This document shows positions 23,447 through 32,532 of a stretch of DNA of 60,111 nucleotides, in pieces. A program made the position numbers and the translations under genes. Within the stretch, counting starts at the first letter, position 1, and every line of letters begins with the position of its first letter. Source of the stretch: a virus; IMG/VR virus record IMGVR_UViG_3300013126_000034, positions 1-60,111 of that record; one strand, 5' to 3'. Below the pieces are notes generated by a model that searched no databases, was not told where the DNA came from, and saw nothing but the letters and a program-made list of their open reading frames with translations.

Positions 23447-24163
23447 ATGAACCTGCTCCACATGACACCCGCAGAATTCTGCCGCGTTACCAACGCCTGC
23501 GAAAAAGGCCGCGACTTCGCGCTCCAACACGCGTCGATGGCCGACGTGTGGGATAAGTGCCCACGCGCTGACTGGCTGATTTGGATCGCACGTGCTCTTG
23601 GCGAGCGACCAGACGACCGCACGCTGCGGCTTTTTGCGGTGTGGAGCGCCCGCCACACGCCGTTGGGCGACGGGCGGGTAACAGGTGACCTTCTCACCGA
23701 TCCTCGCTTGCAGGCTGCGCTGGAGGTGGCCGAGCGTTACGCGCATGGGCAGGCCACGACGGAGGAGTTGGCTGCTGCGAGGGCTGCTGCGTGGGTTGCT
23801 GCGGATGCCGCGCGGGCTGCTGCGGGGGCGGCTGCGTGGGATGCTGCGGGGGCTGCTGCGGATGCTGCGTGGGCTGCTGCGGCGGCTGCGGCGGCTGCTA
23901 CGGCGTTCGAAGATCCGGAGCATGCGGCCCGAAGGGCGTGGGATGCTGCGGGGGCTGCTGCGGATGCTGCGTGGGCTGCTGCGGCGGCTGCGGCGGCTGC
24001 TACGGCTGCTGCGGATGCTGCGGCGGCTGCTACGGCTGCTGCGGATGCTGCGTGGGCTGCTGCGGCGGTTGCGGCGGCTGCTACGGCTGCTGCGCGGGCT
24101 GCTGCGGGGGCTGCTCAAGCCGACCAACTCCGGCGCATGGTGCCTAACCCGTTTCGCCCATGA
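23447..24163 (+). CDS. Protein with long alanine-rich repeat tail
   Basis: A 238-residue protein from ATG 23447 after a strong AAAGGAGG. The N-terminal 90 residues (MTPAEFCRVTNACEKGRDFAL, in part; SMADVWDKCPRADWLIWIAR) form a conserved-looking domain I have seen in phages without a known function. Residues 105-225 are nearly all Ala with regular Trp, Asp and Thr (AADAAWAAAA, AATAAA). The DNA here is an imperfect array of about 60-bp units (for example 23845-23905 and 23943-24003), which leaves all three forward frames open. The next gene starts within its stop (ATGA). Confidence 0.7.
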   Translation: MNLLHMTPAEFCRVTNACEKGRDFALQHASMADVWDKCPRADWLIWIARALGERPDDRTLRLFAVWSARHTPLGDGRVTGDLLTDPRLQAALEVAERYAHGQATTEELAAARAAAWVAADAARAAAGAAAWDAAGAAADAAWAAAAAAAAATAFEDPEHAARRAWDAAGAAADAAWAAAAAAAAATAAADAAAAATAAADAAWAAAAVAAAATAAARAAAGAAQADQLRRMVPNPFRP

Positions 24164-25260
24164 AACTACGCCCCTACCAAATCGAGGCCCGTGACTTCCT
24201 CGTCGAGCGGCCCCGTGGGTTCGTCATCGCCCCCGCGGGGTCGGGAAAAACCGTCATCGCGGCTTCGGCGTGCGCCTCCGCGGTGAAAATGTGCGAGCGC
24301 GTGGCGTGGCTCTGCAACACCCGCGAACAGTGCGCTCAGGCCGAGGCCGCGCTCGCCAAGGCGCAGGTCCCCGATTTTCTGGTCTGCTGCGTCGCCGGGG
24401 CTCCCGCTGATTTGAAGCCGTACGCCATCGTCGTGATCGACGAGGCGCATCACGCGCCCGCCGCGACGTGGGCCGCGGTGGTGAAGGCGAGCGGGCACGC
24501 CCGGCACCTCTGGGGCCTCTCGGCCACGCCGTGGACGGACGACAAGGAGCGCAACACGGCGGTCCAGCAGATTTTCCTCGAATTTGTCGAGATCGACCGC
24601 GACGACGTGATGGCCGGGGGCCATCTCGTCCCGGGTCACGTCCACGTCCTCGATTTCGACTGGCCCCGGGAGTACGACGAGGAGATCGAGCCCCGGGTCG
24701 AACGTGAGGTGCTGCGCCGCAAGCGGATGTTCAGAGCGATCCCGGAGCACGAACACCGCCGCCGTGTCATCTGGCAGTACACGTCAGCTCACCTGCGAAA
24801 CAACGCGAACCGCAACGCCGCCATCATCCAGACTGCTGGACAGGAGATGGCCAAGGGCGAGACGGTGATCATCCTCGTGGGGTCCATCGAGCACGGCGAG
24901 CATCTGGCCGACGAGATCGTCGGCGCGGCCTGTATTCACTCGAAACTCGGGACGAAGAAGCGCAAGGAGCTGACGGACGCGCTGCGCGACGGCTCGCTCA
25001 AGTGCGCCGTAGCCACGTCGCTCCTCGACGAGGGCGCAGACTTTCCACGCGCTTCGGTGCTCATCCTCGCCGCCGGTGGACGGTCCGCCACGAAGACAAT
25101 CCAACGCGCCGGTCGCGTGATGCGCCCTCACGCCGGGAAGACCTGCGGCGTCGTTTACGATTTCGCCGACCGCGGGCTCACGTTCGCGAATGCGCAGTGG
25201 ATCGCTCGGCTACGCACCTACGAAAATTTGGGCTACCTCATTCATGGACATTCTCACTGA
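24160..25260 (+). CDS. SF2 DNA/RNA helicase
   Basis: A 366-residue superfamily 2 helicase. Q-motif-like LRPYQIEA at 3-10, Walker A APAGSGKT at 24-31, DEAH at 94-97, SAT at 121-123, and motif VI QRAGRVMRP near 312-320. It is short, near the minimum two RecA-like domains, like phage recombination/replication helicases of the UvsW or RecG-like class. It sits just before a PD-(D/E)XK nuclease gene that overlaps it by 17 bases, so the pair may process recombination intermediates. Confidence 0.88.
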   Translation: MKLRPYQIEARDFLVERPRGFVIAPAGSGKTVIAASACASAVKMCERVAWLCNTREQCAQAEAALAKAQVPDFLVCCVAGAPADLKPYAIVVIDEAHHAPAATWAAVVKASGHARHLWGLSATPWTDDKERNTAVQQIFLEFVEIDRDDVMAGGHLVPGHVHVLDFDWPREYDEEIEPRVEREVLRRKRMFRAIPEHEHRRRVIWQYTSAHLRNNANRNAAIIQTAGQEMAKGETVIILVGSIEHGEHLADEIVGAACIHSKLGTKKRKELTDALRDGSLKCAVATSLLDEGADFPRASVLILAAGGRSATKTIQRAGRVMRPHAGKTCGVVYDFADRGLTFANAQWIARLRTYENLGYLIHGHSH

Positions 25261-25723
25261 GAGAGGCCAGCGTTACGTCGAAGAGGAACGCAAGGTCGTA
25301 GCGTTCATGCAGGACCTCTACCGCACCTCGTTCGTCTACCACACGCCGCTGCACACGCCCGCCGCGTTGGACATTGTGTCCATTCGCGATGGTCAGGTCC
25401 GCGCTGTGGCCGAGATCAAATGTCGAGAGAACACGATCGACGACTTTCTGCGCTTCGGCTCGCTCATTTTGACGTGGTCCAAAATTGAGGCCATGCAGGA
25501 GGTGGCCCGGGCTGTCTACGTCTCCGGGTATGTCGTGCTCTACAGCATCCCCAACGATGCCCTCTGCGTCGCCCACATTGTGAACCCAGACGGCACACTC
25601 GCGGCCAAGATCGACTGCGACATCACCGCGACGAAGCGGAGCTGCAACGGAGGGCAGGCCCTGCGAAAAAACGGGTACATTCCGATCAGCTTGTTCGGCG
25701 ACTTCGAGCCTCACTTTTTCTAG
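25244..25723 (+). CDS. PD-(D/E)XK nuclease (VRR-type, tentative)
   Basis: A 159-residue protein from ATG 25244, inside the helicase 3' end. ALDIVSIRDGQVRAVAEIKCR contains the Asp ... Glu-X-Lys core of PD-(D/E)XK nucleases (LD at about 44-45 and EIK at about 59-61). It is of the size of Holliday-junction or nicking enzymes. Next to a helicase and ahead of the RecB-like nuclease, it fits recombination-dependent replication. Substrate unknown. Confidence 0.65.
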   Translation: MDILTERGQRYVEEERKVVAFMQDLYRTSFVYHTPLHTPAALDIVSIRDGQVRAVAEIKCRENTIDDFLRFGSLILTWSKIEAMQEVARAVYVSGYVVLYSIPNDALCVAHIVNPDGTLAAKIDCDITATKRSCNGGQALRKNGYIPISLFGDFEPHFF

Positions 25724-25727
25724 GTGT

Positions 25728-25937
25728 ATGAACCCAAACCCGCTGAGCGACGATGATTTCGTCCGGGCCGTGCTGACCCGTACCATCAGCCACGACGAAT
25801 TTAACGCGAATGCTCAAAGGTTCGTCTCGACGGGAAGGTGGCTAAACATGAGCCGTGAACTGCAGCGTGAAGTGCGCCGGTGGATACGGTTCGGCCTTGT
25901 AAAATTTGAATCCCGCCCTGAAACCCAAAACCCATAA
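25728..25937 (+). CDS. Small early protein
   Basis: A 69-residue helical protein (DDDFVRAVLTRTISHDEFN, RELQREVRRWIRFGLV). No motif recognised. Two bases separate it from the next gene's context; spacing supports an operon. Confidence 0.5.
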   Translation: MNPNPLSDDDFVRAVLTRTISHDEFNANAQRFVSTGRWLNMSRELQREVRRWIRFGLVKFESRPETQNP

Positions 25938-25940
25938 GCC

Positions 25941-26171
25941 ATGTACATCGTGAACCGAAAGCTGTTCGAGCAGAAAGTCGTCACCGACTCGAAGCTTGCG
26001 TACCTGCTGATCCGGGCCATCGAGCACCCGTGCTCGTCGGATCAGTATCCCACGCACGAGATGACCGAACTCCGCGAGCATCTCGTCACTCTCCGACTCG
26101 CCGACCGAGTTGGCGCGACGGGTGGACCCGAACCTGAAAAAATCGAAGATAATGACTCAGACAACTACTGA
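25941..26171 (+). CDS. Small early protein
   Basis: A 76-residue protein. Its last 20 bases overlap the start of the next gene. Amphipathic helices (SKLAYLLIRAIEH, MTELREHLVTLRLAD) and an acidic end. Function unknown. Confidence 0.5.
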   Translation: MYIVNRKLFEQKVVTDSKLAYLLIRAIEHPCSSDQYPTHEMTELREHLVTLRLADRVGATGGPEPEKIEDNDSDNY

Positions 26172-27345
26172 ACGCGGCCACCATCCCGACAGCCCGTCAT
26201 CGCTGCAGAGTTCCGCCCAATGCGCGTTTTTCACGAACGCCAAGCGCGACTCAGCGGCCTCTATCGCGGGGACGCTCCAGCACAAGGCCGCGGAGACCCG
26301 GGACCTTTCGACTCTCGACGATGAGGCTCAGGTCGCTGCCGTCCAGCGGGCCATCGCGCTTGAGGACGACGTGATCAAGAACCTGAAGGACTACGGGCTC
26401 GACGTGGAAGTGATCCGCGAGCAGTACCTCGCCGTCGCTCCGGACGAGTCCACCGCTGGTTGGGAGGGCATCACGGGCGGGTACCCAGACACACTCATCA
26501 TCGGTCGCGGTGAGCAGGGTACGCTCGCGGCGATTCTCGACTGGAAGTTCGGCCAGCACCTCGTGACGCCGACCTCGGAGAACCTGCAGGGCATCGCGTA
26601 CGCGCTCGCTGTCATGCAGCGTTGGCCCGAGGTGCTCGAAGTGATGGTCGTGTTCTTCCATCCGCGCATCGAGGTTGCCAAGCGTCTTGAGGAGTACACG
26701 CACGTGTTCAGCCGGGACAACATGCCGACGATGGAGCTGGTCATTCGTCTCGTCGTCGAACGCAAGCGCAAGGCCAAGGCCGACGGCTGGGACGGCGAGA
26801 TCAAGCCGAACCCGTCGTCCAACCTCTGCATCTGGTGCGCCAACCTCGCGACTTGCCCGGCGGTGACCCAGCTGGCGACAGTCACCTCGAAGAAATACGA
26901 GTCGCTCGCGGTGCCCGCCGAGGTGCGTCCCGCGTACCTCTCGAACCCCGAGGACATGCGTCGCGTGCATCAGCTCGCCGGCGTCCTCGAAAAGTTCTGC
27001 AAGACCGTAAAGGCCCGCATTCGCGACGCCGTCCTCACCGAGGGCGTGGAGGTGCCGGGCATGCGGCTGGTCACCAAGGCCGATCGCGAGGTCGTGTCCG
27101 TCAGCGCCGTGCGCGATGTCGCTTTCGAACACGGTCTGAGCGTGGAGGATTTTGAGGCTTGTCTGTCACTGCCCTTGACGAAAGTGGAGGACGCCGTCAA
27201 AAAGGTAGCTTCCAAAGGGAAAGGTGCCGCCGCGCTTCGTGAATTCCGGTCCGCACTGGACGACGTGGGCGCGGTGAAAAAAGGCAACCCCTACACCTAC
27301 CTAACGGAGGACAAGTCCTCGGCGGACGACGCCGTGGATAGCTAA
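26152..27345 (+). CDS. RecB-like PD-(D/E)XK exonuclease with Cys cluster
   Basis: A 397-residue protein from ATG 26152. The nuclease core is GYPDTLII (Asp near 107) followed by LAAILDWKFGQH (Asp-X-Lys near 124-126), then a QGIAYALAV helix. Cys residues SAQCAFF near 24 and CIWCANLATCPA near 219-229 give the Cys-Cx2C-x5-C arrangement of AddB/Cas4-type 4Fe-4S nucleases. It probably trims DNA ends for recombination or host DNA breakdown. The last nine codons fall in the first copy of a 32-bp repeat. Confidence 0.8.
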   Translation: MTQTTTERGHHPDSPSSLQSSAQCAFFTNAKRDSAASIAGTLQHKAAETRDLSTLDDEAQVAAVQRAIALEDDVIKNLKDYGLDVEVIREQYLAVAPDESTAGWEGITGGYPDTLIIGRGEQGTLAAILDWKFGQHLVTPTSENLQGIAYALAVMQRWPEVLEVMVVFFHPRIEVAKRLEEYTHVFSRDNMPTMELVIRLVVERKRKAKADGWDGEIKPNPSSNLCIWCANLATCPAVTQLATVTSKKYESLAVPAEVRPAYLSNPEDMRRVHQLAGVLEKFCKTVKARIRDAVLTEGVEVPGMRLVTKADREVVSVSAVRDVAFEHGLSVEDFEACLSLPLTKVEDAVKKVASKGKGAAALREFRSALDDVGAVKKGNPYTYLTEDKSSADDAVDS

Positions 27346-27414
27346 AACCTTCGGCGGACGACGCCGTGGATGGCTAAAACCTTCGGCGGACGACGCCGTG
27401 CATATCCAAAACTT
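27319..27414. repeat. Three-copy 32-bp tandem repeat
   Basis: Copies at 27319-27350, 27351-27382 and 27383-27414 begin TCGGCGGACGACGCCGTG. Each contains the dyad CGGCG-GACGA-CGCCG. Copy 1 encodes the end and stop of the exonuclease; copies 2 and 3 fill most of the gap before the next gene. A related shorter hairpin follows (CGGCAGCATCCCGCTGCTCG). Confidence 0.85.
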
Positions 27415-27460
27415 TCGGCAGCATCCCGCTGCTCGATACAAAACCCAAACACGCACTAAC

Positions 27461-28264
27461 ATGCCTACGAAAATCGTATCGTTCAAAAACAACGCCATCC
27501 ACGCGAATGCCACCGCAGCCGCGTCCACCGTGGAGGAGGTCGAGGCCGACGAGAACTTCTCGGCTGGTCTCGCCCGAATCCCCGGAAACGAGATCTTCGC
27601 CGCAGGCGCGGCGGATGATGTCGATCCCTCGGACATCACGCTCCCAAAAATCAAACTCCTGCAGGGAACGAGCGACAAAAAGCTCCTCCAGCAGCACGGC
27701 TTTGGTGCCCTCGTGCTAAAGGACGCGATCACGCTCGCCCGTCCCGCGAGCGAAGGCAAAAGCGCGGTGAGCGCAACGATGGTGTTCTGCCGCCTGCTCT
27801 CGAAGTCGTACGCTGAGAAGCCCAAGAAGTTCGGCGACCCGTCCGGCTACGCCTCCAGCCTCGTCGAGGTGGAGCAGCTCAACGGCACGACGGACTGGCG
27901 CGAGTCACGCGAGAATCCGCGTGCCTCGTCCACGAAGCCATGGTTCCAGCAGGTGGCGAACTGTCTCGTCCTCGTGGCCCAGCCCGAGGGTGTGTCGGAT
28001 GATCACTTTCCGTTCGAGGCTGGCGGCAAGCGTTACGCGCCCGCGATTTACTCCGTGAAATCCTTCGCCTACGACGCGTTTTTCAAGACCATCGCCACGG
28101 CCAAGGCCACGGGCGAACTTCGCAAGGATGGATACGCGTCCAAGTACATCGAGTTCGTGCCGGAGATTAAGGCGGGCAAGGGCAACGCCGAGTTCGTGGT
28201 GCCGTCGATTAAGTTCGGCGACTCAACGCCGGATGATGTCCGCGCTCTGGCCGCTCAGTTCTAA
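27461..28264 (+). CDS. Putative ssDNA-binding or recombination protein
   Basis: A 267-residue protein from ATG 27461. The N-terminus is acidic and disordered; a domain follows from about 55 (DITLPKIKLLQGTSDKKLLQ) with beta-like segments (GFGALVLKDAITLA, SAVSATMVFCRLL) and an aromatic/Lys-rich middle. Position between an exonuclease and DNA polymerase suits a single-strand binding or annealing protein. No motif settles it. Confidence 0.5.
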   Translation: MPTKIVSFKNNAIHANATAAASTVEEVEADENFSAGLARIPGNEIFAAGAADDVDPSDITLPKIKLLQGTSDKKLLQQHGFGALVLKDAITLARPASEGKSAVSATMVFCRLLSKSYAEKPKKFGDPSGYASSLVEVEQLNGTTDWRESRENPRASSTKPWFQQVANCLVLVAQPEGVSDDHFPFEAGGKRYAPAIYSVKSFAYDAFFKTIATAKATGELRKDGYASKYIEFVPEIKAGKGNAEFVVPSIKFGDSTPDDVRALAAQF

Positions 28265-28270
28265 GCCAAC

Positions 28271-30277
28271 GTGGAACGTATCGTCGCTCTCGATACCGAG
28301 CTGTACTACGACAAGCACGTAAGCGTTAAACCGCTCGGCACTTGGCGGTACACTCGGCACCCCAAGGCCGAATGCTACCTGATTTCGGTCAGCGACGGTA
28401 CGGATCATTGGGCCGGGCACCCTCGGGACTTTAACTTTGCAAATCTGGAGGGTGCCTCCATAATTTCACACAACGCCGGATTCGACGAGGAGGTGTACCT
28501 CGCTCAGTCGCAGAAAGGCTTGTGGCCGAAGATCAACTACAAGACGTGGCACTGCACCGCGGACCTGTCCGCCTACATTTGCAACCGTCGCAGCCTCGCG
28601 GACGCGATCTTTTACGCGTTCGGCGAGAGCGTCTCCAAAGACATGCGAAACTATATGTGCGGCAAATCTTGGGCCGACGCGCAGCAGGAGGGCAAGTCCG
28701 AGCAACTCCTGCAGTACGCCCGCGACGACGCGATGCACTGCTGGCGGCTGTGGGACAGGTGGAGCGGGCAGTGGCCCGAGTGGGAGCGTGACCTTTCAGT
28801 CCTAACCCGCAGGCAGGGCCGCGCTGGCGTCTACATTCACGAGGGGCGTCTTCGCGAGGGCATCACGACCCTAGAACGCGTCGTCCTGTCGTGTATCGAC
28901 CGTCTGCCGTGGGTCGCGAGCGGCCATCCGGCAGCGAGCCCCAAGGCCATCGCTCAGGCATGCCGCGACGCTGGCCTGCCCCCGCCGCCGATCAAGGCCC
29001 ACGACGCGGACGCCGCGGAGGCGTGGGAAGAGGAACACGGGCACCTGACGCCGTGGCTCAAGGCTCTGAAAGACCTGCGGAAGGCGAAGAAGATGCTCGC
29101 CACGTTCAAAACCATGCAGCAGCGGCTGCGTGAGGACGGGACGATGGGCTTTTCGCTGAAGTATTTCGGCGCACACACCGGTCGCTGGGCGGGCGAGGCC
29201 GGTCTGAATTTCCAGAATTTCAACCGCATGCCGATGTTCGTGGATGCGCAGCATCGGCTGATCGACGACCCGCAGGAGTTTGCCAAGCACTTTGCCGTCT
29301 TCAAGGACAACCCGGACGCCGTGGAGGTGCCCGTGATCGATGTCCGCGGGCTCATCGTCGCGCCGCCCGGCAAGCAGATCGCCTCGGTGGACCTCTCGCA
29401 GATCGAGCCCCGAGTCCTCAACTACGTCGTCGGCAACGAGGCCCTGCTGCAGTCGATCCGTGACGGCTTCCCGATTTACGAGGCGCACGCACGCAGCTCG
29501 ATGGGCTGGAAGGGCGGCAAGCTCAAGAAGGAAAACGAAAGGCTCTACTCGCTCGCGAAGGCCCGCGTATTGGGCCTTGGATACGGCTGCGGGTGGTCGA
29601 AGTTCATCACCGTGGCCCAGCTCATGGCCGGGATCGACCTCACCGAGGGCGACCGGGAAGCCGCTCTCGCGTTATCGGTTGACGGCAAAGTCTACGAGCA
29701 GGACGAGAAGGGCGGCCCGTGCGAACCGTTTGTCTACACGTCCGATGTACGCGGGGGACGCGTGAAGATGGCCGTGTACGGAGCGAACTCCCGCGCCGTC
29801 GTGGCCGATTTCCGCAAGGCGAACCCACTCGTCACGGGCCTCTGGCGGAGCCTGCAGAACGCGCTGGAGGAGTCGGTAGGCAAGCATTTGGAGCTGGAGC
29901 TGCCCTCGGGCCGCAAGCTGTCGTACCGGTCCGTGACGGCGGAGCAGAAGACCTCCACCGATCCCGAGACCGGCGAGCCGTTCCAGAAGACGGTCTTGAG
30001 GGCGTCCGTGGACGGCATCCGGACGACCTTCTACGGTGGGCTCCTCGCCGAGAATCTCGTGCAGGCCGTTTCCCGGGACGTTTTTTCCGTCAACATGCTG
30101 GCCCTCGACCGAGCCGGTATCCGGGTCCTCTGGTCCGTGCATGACGAGGCGGTGTGCCTCGTATCTGATCCGGAGGAGGCCGAGAAGGCCCGCCGGATCA
30201 TGGCCTCCACCCCAGAGTGGCTGGCTGGATGCCCGGTGGACGCCGAAGTTTCTATCAGCGATCGCTTCAAGAAATAA
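28271..30277 (+). CDS. DNA polymerase family A with 3'-5' exonuclease
   Basis: A 668-residue T7-like replicative polymerase from GTG 28271. Exonuclease motifs: LDTEL (Asp8, Glu10), SHNAGFDEE near 67-75, and YARDDAMH near 149-156. Polymerase motifs: motif A SVDLSQIEPR (Asp374), motif B ERLYSLAKARVLGLGYG (about 423-439), motif C VHDEA (His624-Asp625-Glu626). All catalytic acids are present, so both activities are expected. No thioredoxin-binding insertion was identified. It lies in a replication operon with the primase/helicase-like protein. Confidence 0.93.
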   Translation: MERIVALDTELYYDKHVSVKPLGTWRYTRHPKAECYLISVSDGTDHWAGHPRDFNFANLEGASIISHNAGFDEEVYLAQSQKGLWPKINYKTWHCTADLSAYICNRRSLADAIFYAFGESVSKDMRNYMCGKSWADAQQEGKSEQLLQYARDDAMHCWRLWDRWSGQWPEWERDLSVLTRRQGRAGVYIHEGRLREGITTLERVVLSCIDRLPWVASGHPAASPKAIAQACRDAGLPPPPIKAHDADAAEAWEEEHGHLTPWLKALKDLRKAKKMLATFKTMQQRLREDGTMGFSLKYFGAHTGRWAGEAGLNFQNFNRMPMFVDAQHRLIDDPQEFAKHFAVFKDNPDAVEVPVIDVRGLIVAPPGKQIASVDLSQIEPRVLNYVVGNEALLQSIRDGFPIYEAHARSSMGWKGGKLKKENERLYSLAKARVLGLGYGCGWSKFITVAQLMAGIDLTEGDREAALALSVDGKVYEQDEKGGPCEPFVYTSDVRGGRVKMAVYGANSRAVVADFRKANPLVTGLWRSLQNALEESVGKHLELELPSGRKLSYRSVTAEQKTSTDPETGEPFQKTVLRASVDGIRTTFYGGLLAENLVQAVSRDVFSVNMLALDRAGIRVLWSVHDEAVCLVSDPEEAEKARRIMASTPEWLAGCPVDAEVSISDRFKK

Positions 30278-30309
30278 AACTCATTTACAGAAACTCTAAG
30301 AAAGACTTC

Positions 30310-32532
30310 ATGAATCCGGTAGTGACATTGGCCCTGCCTTGCCTTCCGAACCTGATCTCCACCGCGGTGGAGCAGGTTTGCCCGTGGACGTTCCGCGGGA
30401 CGATCCCGCCCGCCGTGCGCGGTCCCTCGGGCAAGAAGGCGCGGACACAGTGGATGCAGGACGCGAGCACGCGGCACAACGCGTTCAGCGGCTGGGAGGG
30501 GCTCACCCCGTCCCTACGACTTTCCGACTCGGCGACCGACGGCAATCCGCCCTACGCGCTTAAAGCCATCGTGGGCGATTACGAGTCCACCGTGAGCCCA
30601 GAAGACCTGCAGGCTGGCATCAAGCGCATCGGCGAGTGTTTCGCCCCGACGTGGCAGGAGCGTTCACTTTCTGGATACAGCCACTTTGTGTGGGTGCTGG
30701 AGAAGCCGCTGCTCGTACCCAATCGTGCGTTTGCCGTGGCCCTGCTGGAATTCATTCTCAAGGAGACGAAGTTCCAGTACCTCGCCGTGGGTCTGGATAC
30801 GCCAGCCTTCACGACGCCGGAGCGGTACTACACGAATTCTTGCGAGTGGGCTCAGGTCAGCGACAACGTGCTCCCGTCCGCGCTCGTGTCCGGGTGGGCG
30901 ATGAGAGTCGCGGAGAAGTTTTCCTTCAAGCAGGTCGGCACGACCAAGATTCCCCTCGAAACGGTCTGGGCCGAGCTGCAGAAGAAGTACCCGGGCGTCG
31001 AGTGGCAGGGCGATTTCGTCGCTGGGTCGCAGGGTCCGTCGTTTTTCATTCAAGGGTCCACGAGCCCGAAGTCGGCCATCGTCAAGGAGGACGGCATCTA
31101 CACGTTCTCCGCGCACGCCACGAAGCCGTGGTGGTCGTGGCGCGATCTTCTTGGGTCCAACTTCGTGGACAACTTCCAGACGCGTGCCCTCGGCGCGGCG
31201 GTGGAAGGCATGTACCACGACGGTCAAAATTATTGGCGTCCAACGGGCCGCGGGAAGTGGCGTGCGTATTCGAAAGAGGACACCGCCCAGCACCTGCGCC
31301 TCTGCAAGGGCCTCAACTCGCAGGCGGGCAGAAACGAGCCGTCCGAAGTGGACCGTGCGCTGGAACACGTCCGCCACTGGGGCGACATCGTCGGTGCCGC
31401 GCCGTTCGCCTTTCGTCCGACAGGCATTATTGAGTTGGACGGTGGCGACCGAATTTTGAACACCTACACGCGGCGTGTAGTCATGCCCCACGATCAGCCC
31501 GTGCAGTGGGGGCCCAACGGCCAATTCCCGTTCATATCGGAGTACGTCGGCGGCATGCTGGACCCCATCGAGCAGCTCGACTCCCTGCTCTCGTGGCTGC
31601 GCCGATTCTACATTGGCGCGATGAACCTGAGCCTCGATAGTGGGCAGAACATCTTCATCGTTGGTCCGGTTGGCACCGGCAAGACGCTCTTCTCCACGAA
31701 GCTCTTGGCCAAGCTCATGGCTGGTCACGCGCCCGCGGAGAACTACCTCCTCGGGAAGACTGACTTCAACGCGCAGCTCTTCGAGCACGCGCTCTGGACG
31801 GTGGACGATACCTCGGCGAACGACGACGCGAATGCGCACAAGCGGTTCTCGTCGATCATCAAGCGTATGGCCGCGAACACCACTTTCGAGTACCACGCGA
31901 AGTTCCGCCAACCCGTAAACGTCTCGTGGCAGGGCCGCGTGGTCGTGACGGCCAACTCCGACGAGGACTCGATCCGTATCCTCCCCGACCTCGACATCTC
32001 GATCCTCGACAAGATCATGATCTTCAAGGCGGCAAGCCGGATGATGAAGTTCGCGTCAAACCGCGAGGTGGAAGCGACTATCGACCGTGAGATGCCGTTC
32101 TTCGCTCGGTTCCTCGTGGACTATCACGTGCCCGACCACTGCAAGGGCAGCAGCCGATTCGGCGTTGTCTCCTACCACGAGAAGTCGCTCGTCCGCACGG
32201 CGCAGCTCACCTCACGCCTCAACTCGTTCCACGAAATTCTGGAGGACTGGAAGAGCGACTACTTTCTCGAGCACCGCGAGCCGTGGTGTGGTACGGCGCA
32301 TCAGTTTTTTGTCGAACTTCATCGCGATCCGGCGAAGTCAGCGGCTCTCCGCGGGCTCACGCTGGACCGGGTGGTGATGCAGCTCTCCGCGATGAAGCGG
32401 AAGGGTTTCCCAGTCGAACACGACGACGGGATGGGTGCGCTGCGGCGGTGGACAATACGTCCTCCGGACGCCAAGCGTGCGGTAACGGCGAGTGCGAACT
32501 CGCTAAAGTATGACGCAAGAGGAGCTCGATAA
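30310..32532 (+). CDS. Primase/SF3-like helicase (DUF5906-type)
   Basis: A 740-residue protein from ATG 30310. The N-terminal part (about 1-330) resembles a primase-like region without a zinc ribbon that I can see (SGYSHFVWVLE, ERYYTNSCEWAQV). The C-terminal part is an AAA+/SF3 ATPase: Walker A GPVGTGKT at 452-459, Walker B TVDD (Asp499, Asp500), sensor-1-like VVVTANSDED with Asn549. This matches phage D5/DUF5906-type primase-helicases that unwind the fork ahead of the polymerase. Its last 23 bases overlap the sigma factor gene. Confidence 0.8.
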   Translation: MNPVVTLALPCLPNLISTAVEQVCPWTFRGTIPPAVRGPSGKKARTQWMQDASTRHNAFSGWEGLTPSLRLSDSATDGNPPYALKAIVGDYESTVSPEDLQAGIKRIGECFAPTWQERSLSGYSHFVWVLEKPLLVPNRAFAVALLEFILKETKFQYLAVGLDTPAFTTPERYYTNSCEWAQVSDNVLPSALVSGWAMRVAEKFSFKQVGTTKIPLETVWAELQKKYPGVEWQGDFVAGSQGPSFFIQGSTSPKSAIVKEDGIYTFSAHATKPWWSWRDLLGSNFVDNFQTRALGAAVEGMYHDGQNYWRPTGRGKWRAYSKEDTAQHLRLCKGLNSQAGRNEPSEVDRALEHVRHWGDIVGAAPFAFRPTGIIELDGGDRILNTYTRRVVMPHDQPVQWGPNGQFPFISEYVGGMLDPIEQLDSLLSWLRRFYIGAMNLSLDSGQNIFIVGPVGTGKTLFSTKLLAKLMAGHAPAENYLLGKTDFNAQLFEHALWTVDDTSANDDANAHKRFSSIIKRMAANTTFEYHAKFRQPVNVSWQGRVVVTANSDEDSIRILPDLDISILDKIMIFKAASRMMKFASNREVEATIDREMPFFARFLVDYHVPDHCKGSSRFGVVSYHEKSLVRTAQLTSRLNSFHEILEDWKSDYFLEHREPWCGTAHQFFVELHRDPAKSAALRGLTLDRVVMQLSAMKRKGFPVEHDDGMGALRRWTIRPPDAKRAVTASANSLKYDARGAR

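Noticed and set aside
27319-27414. Possible CRISPR array
   Set aside because: The 32-bp units are directly adjacent with no spacers and include gene sequence; a simple tandem repeat.
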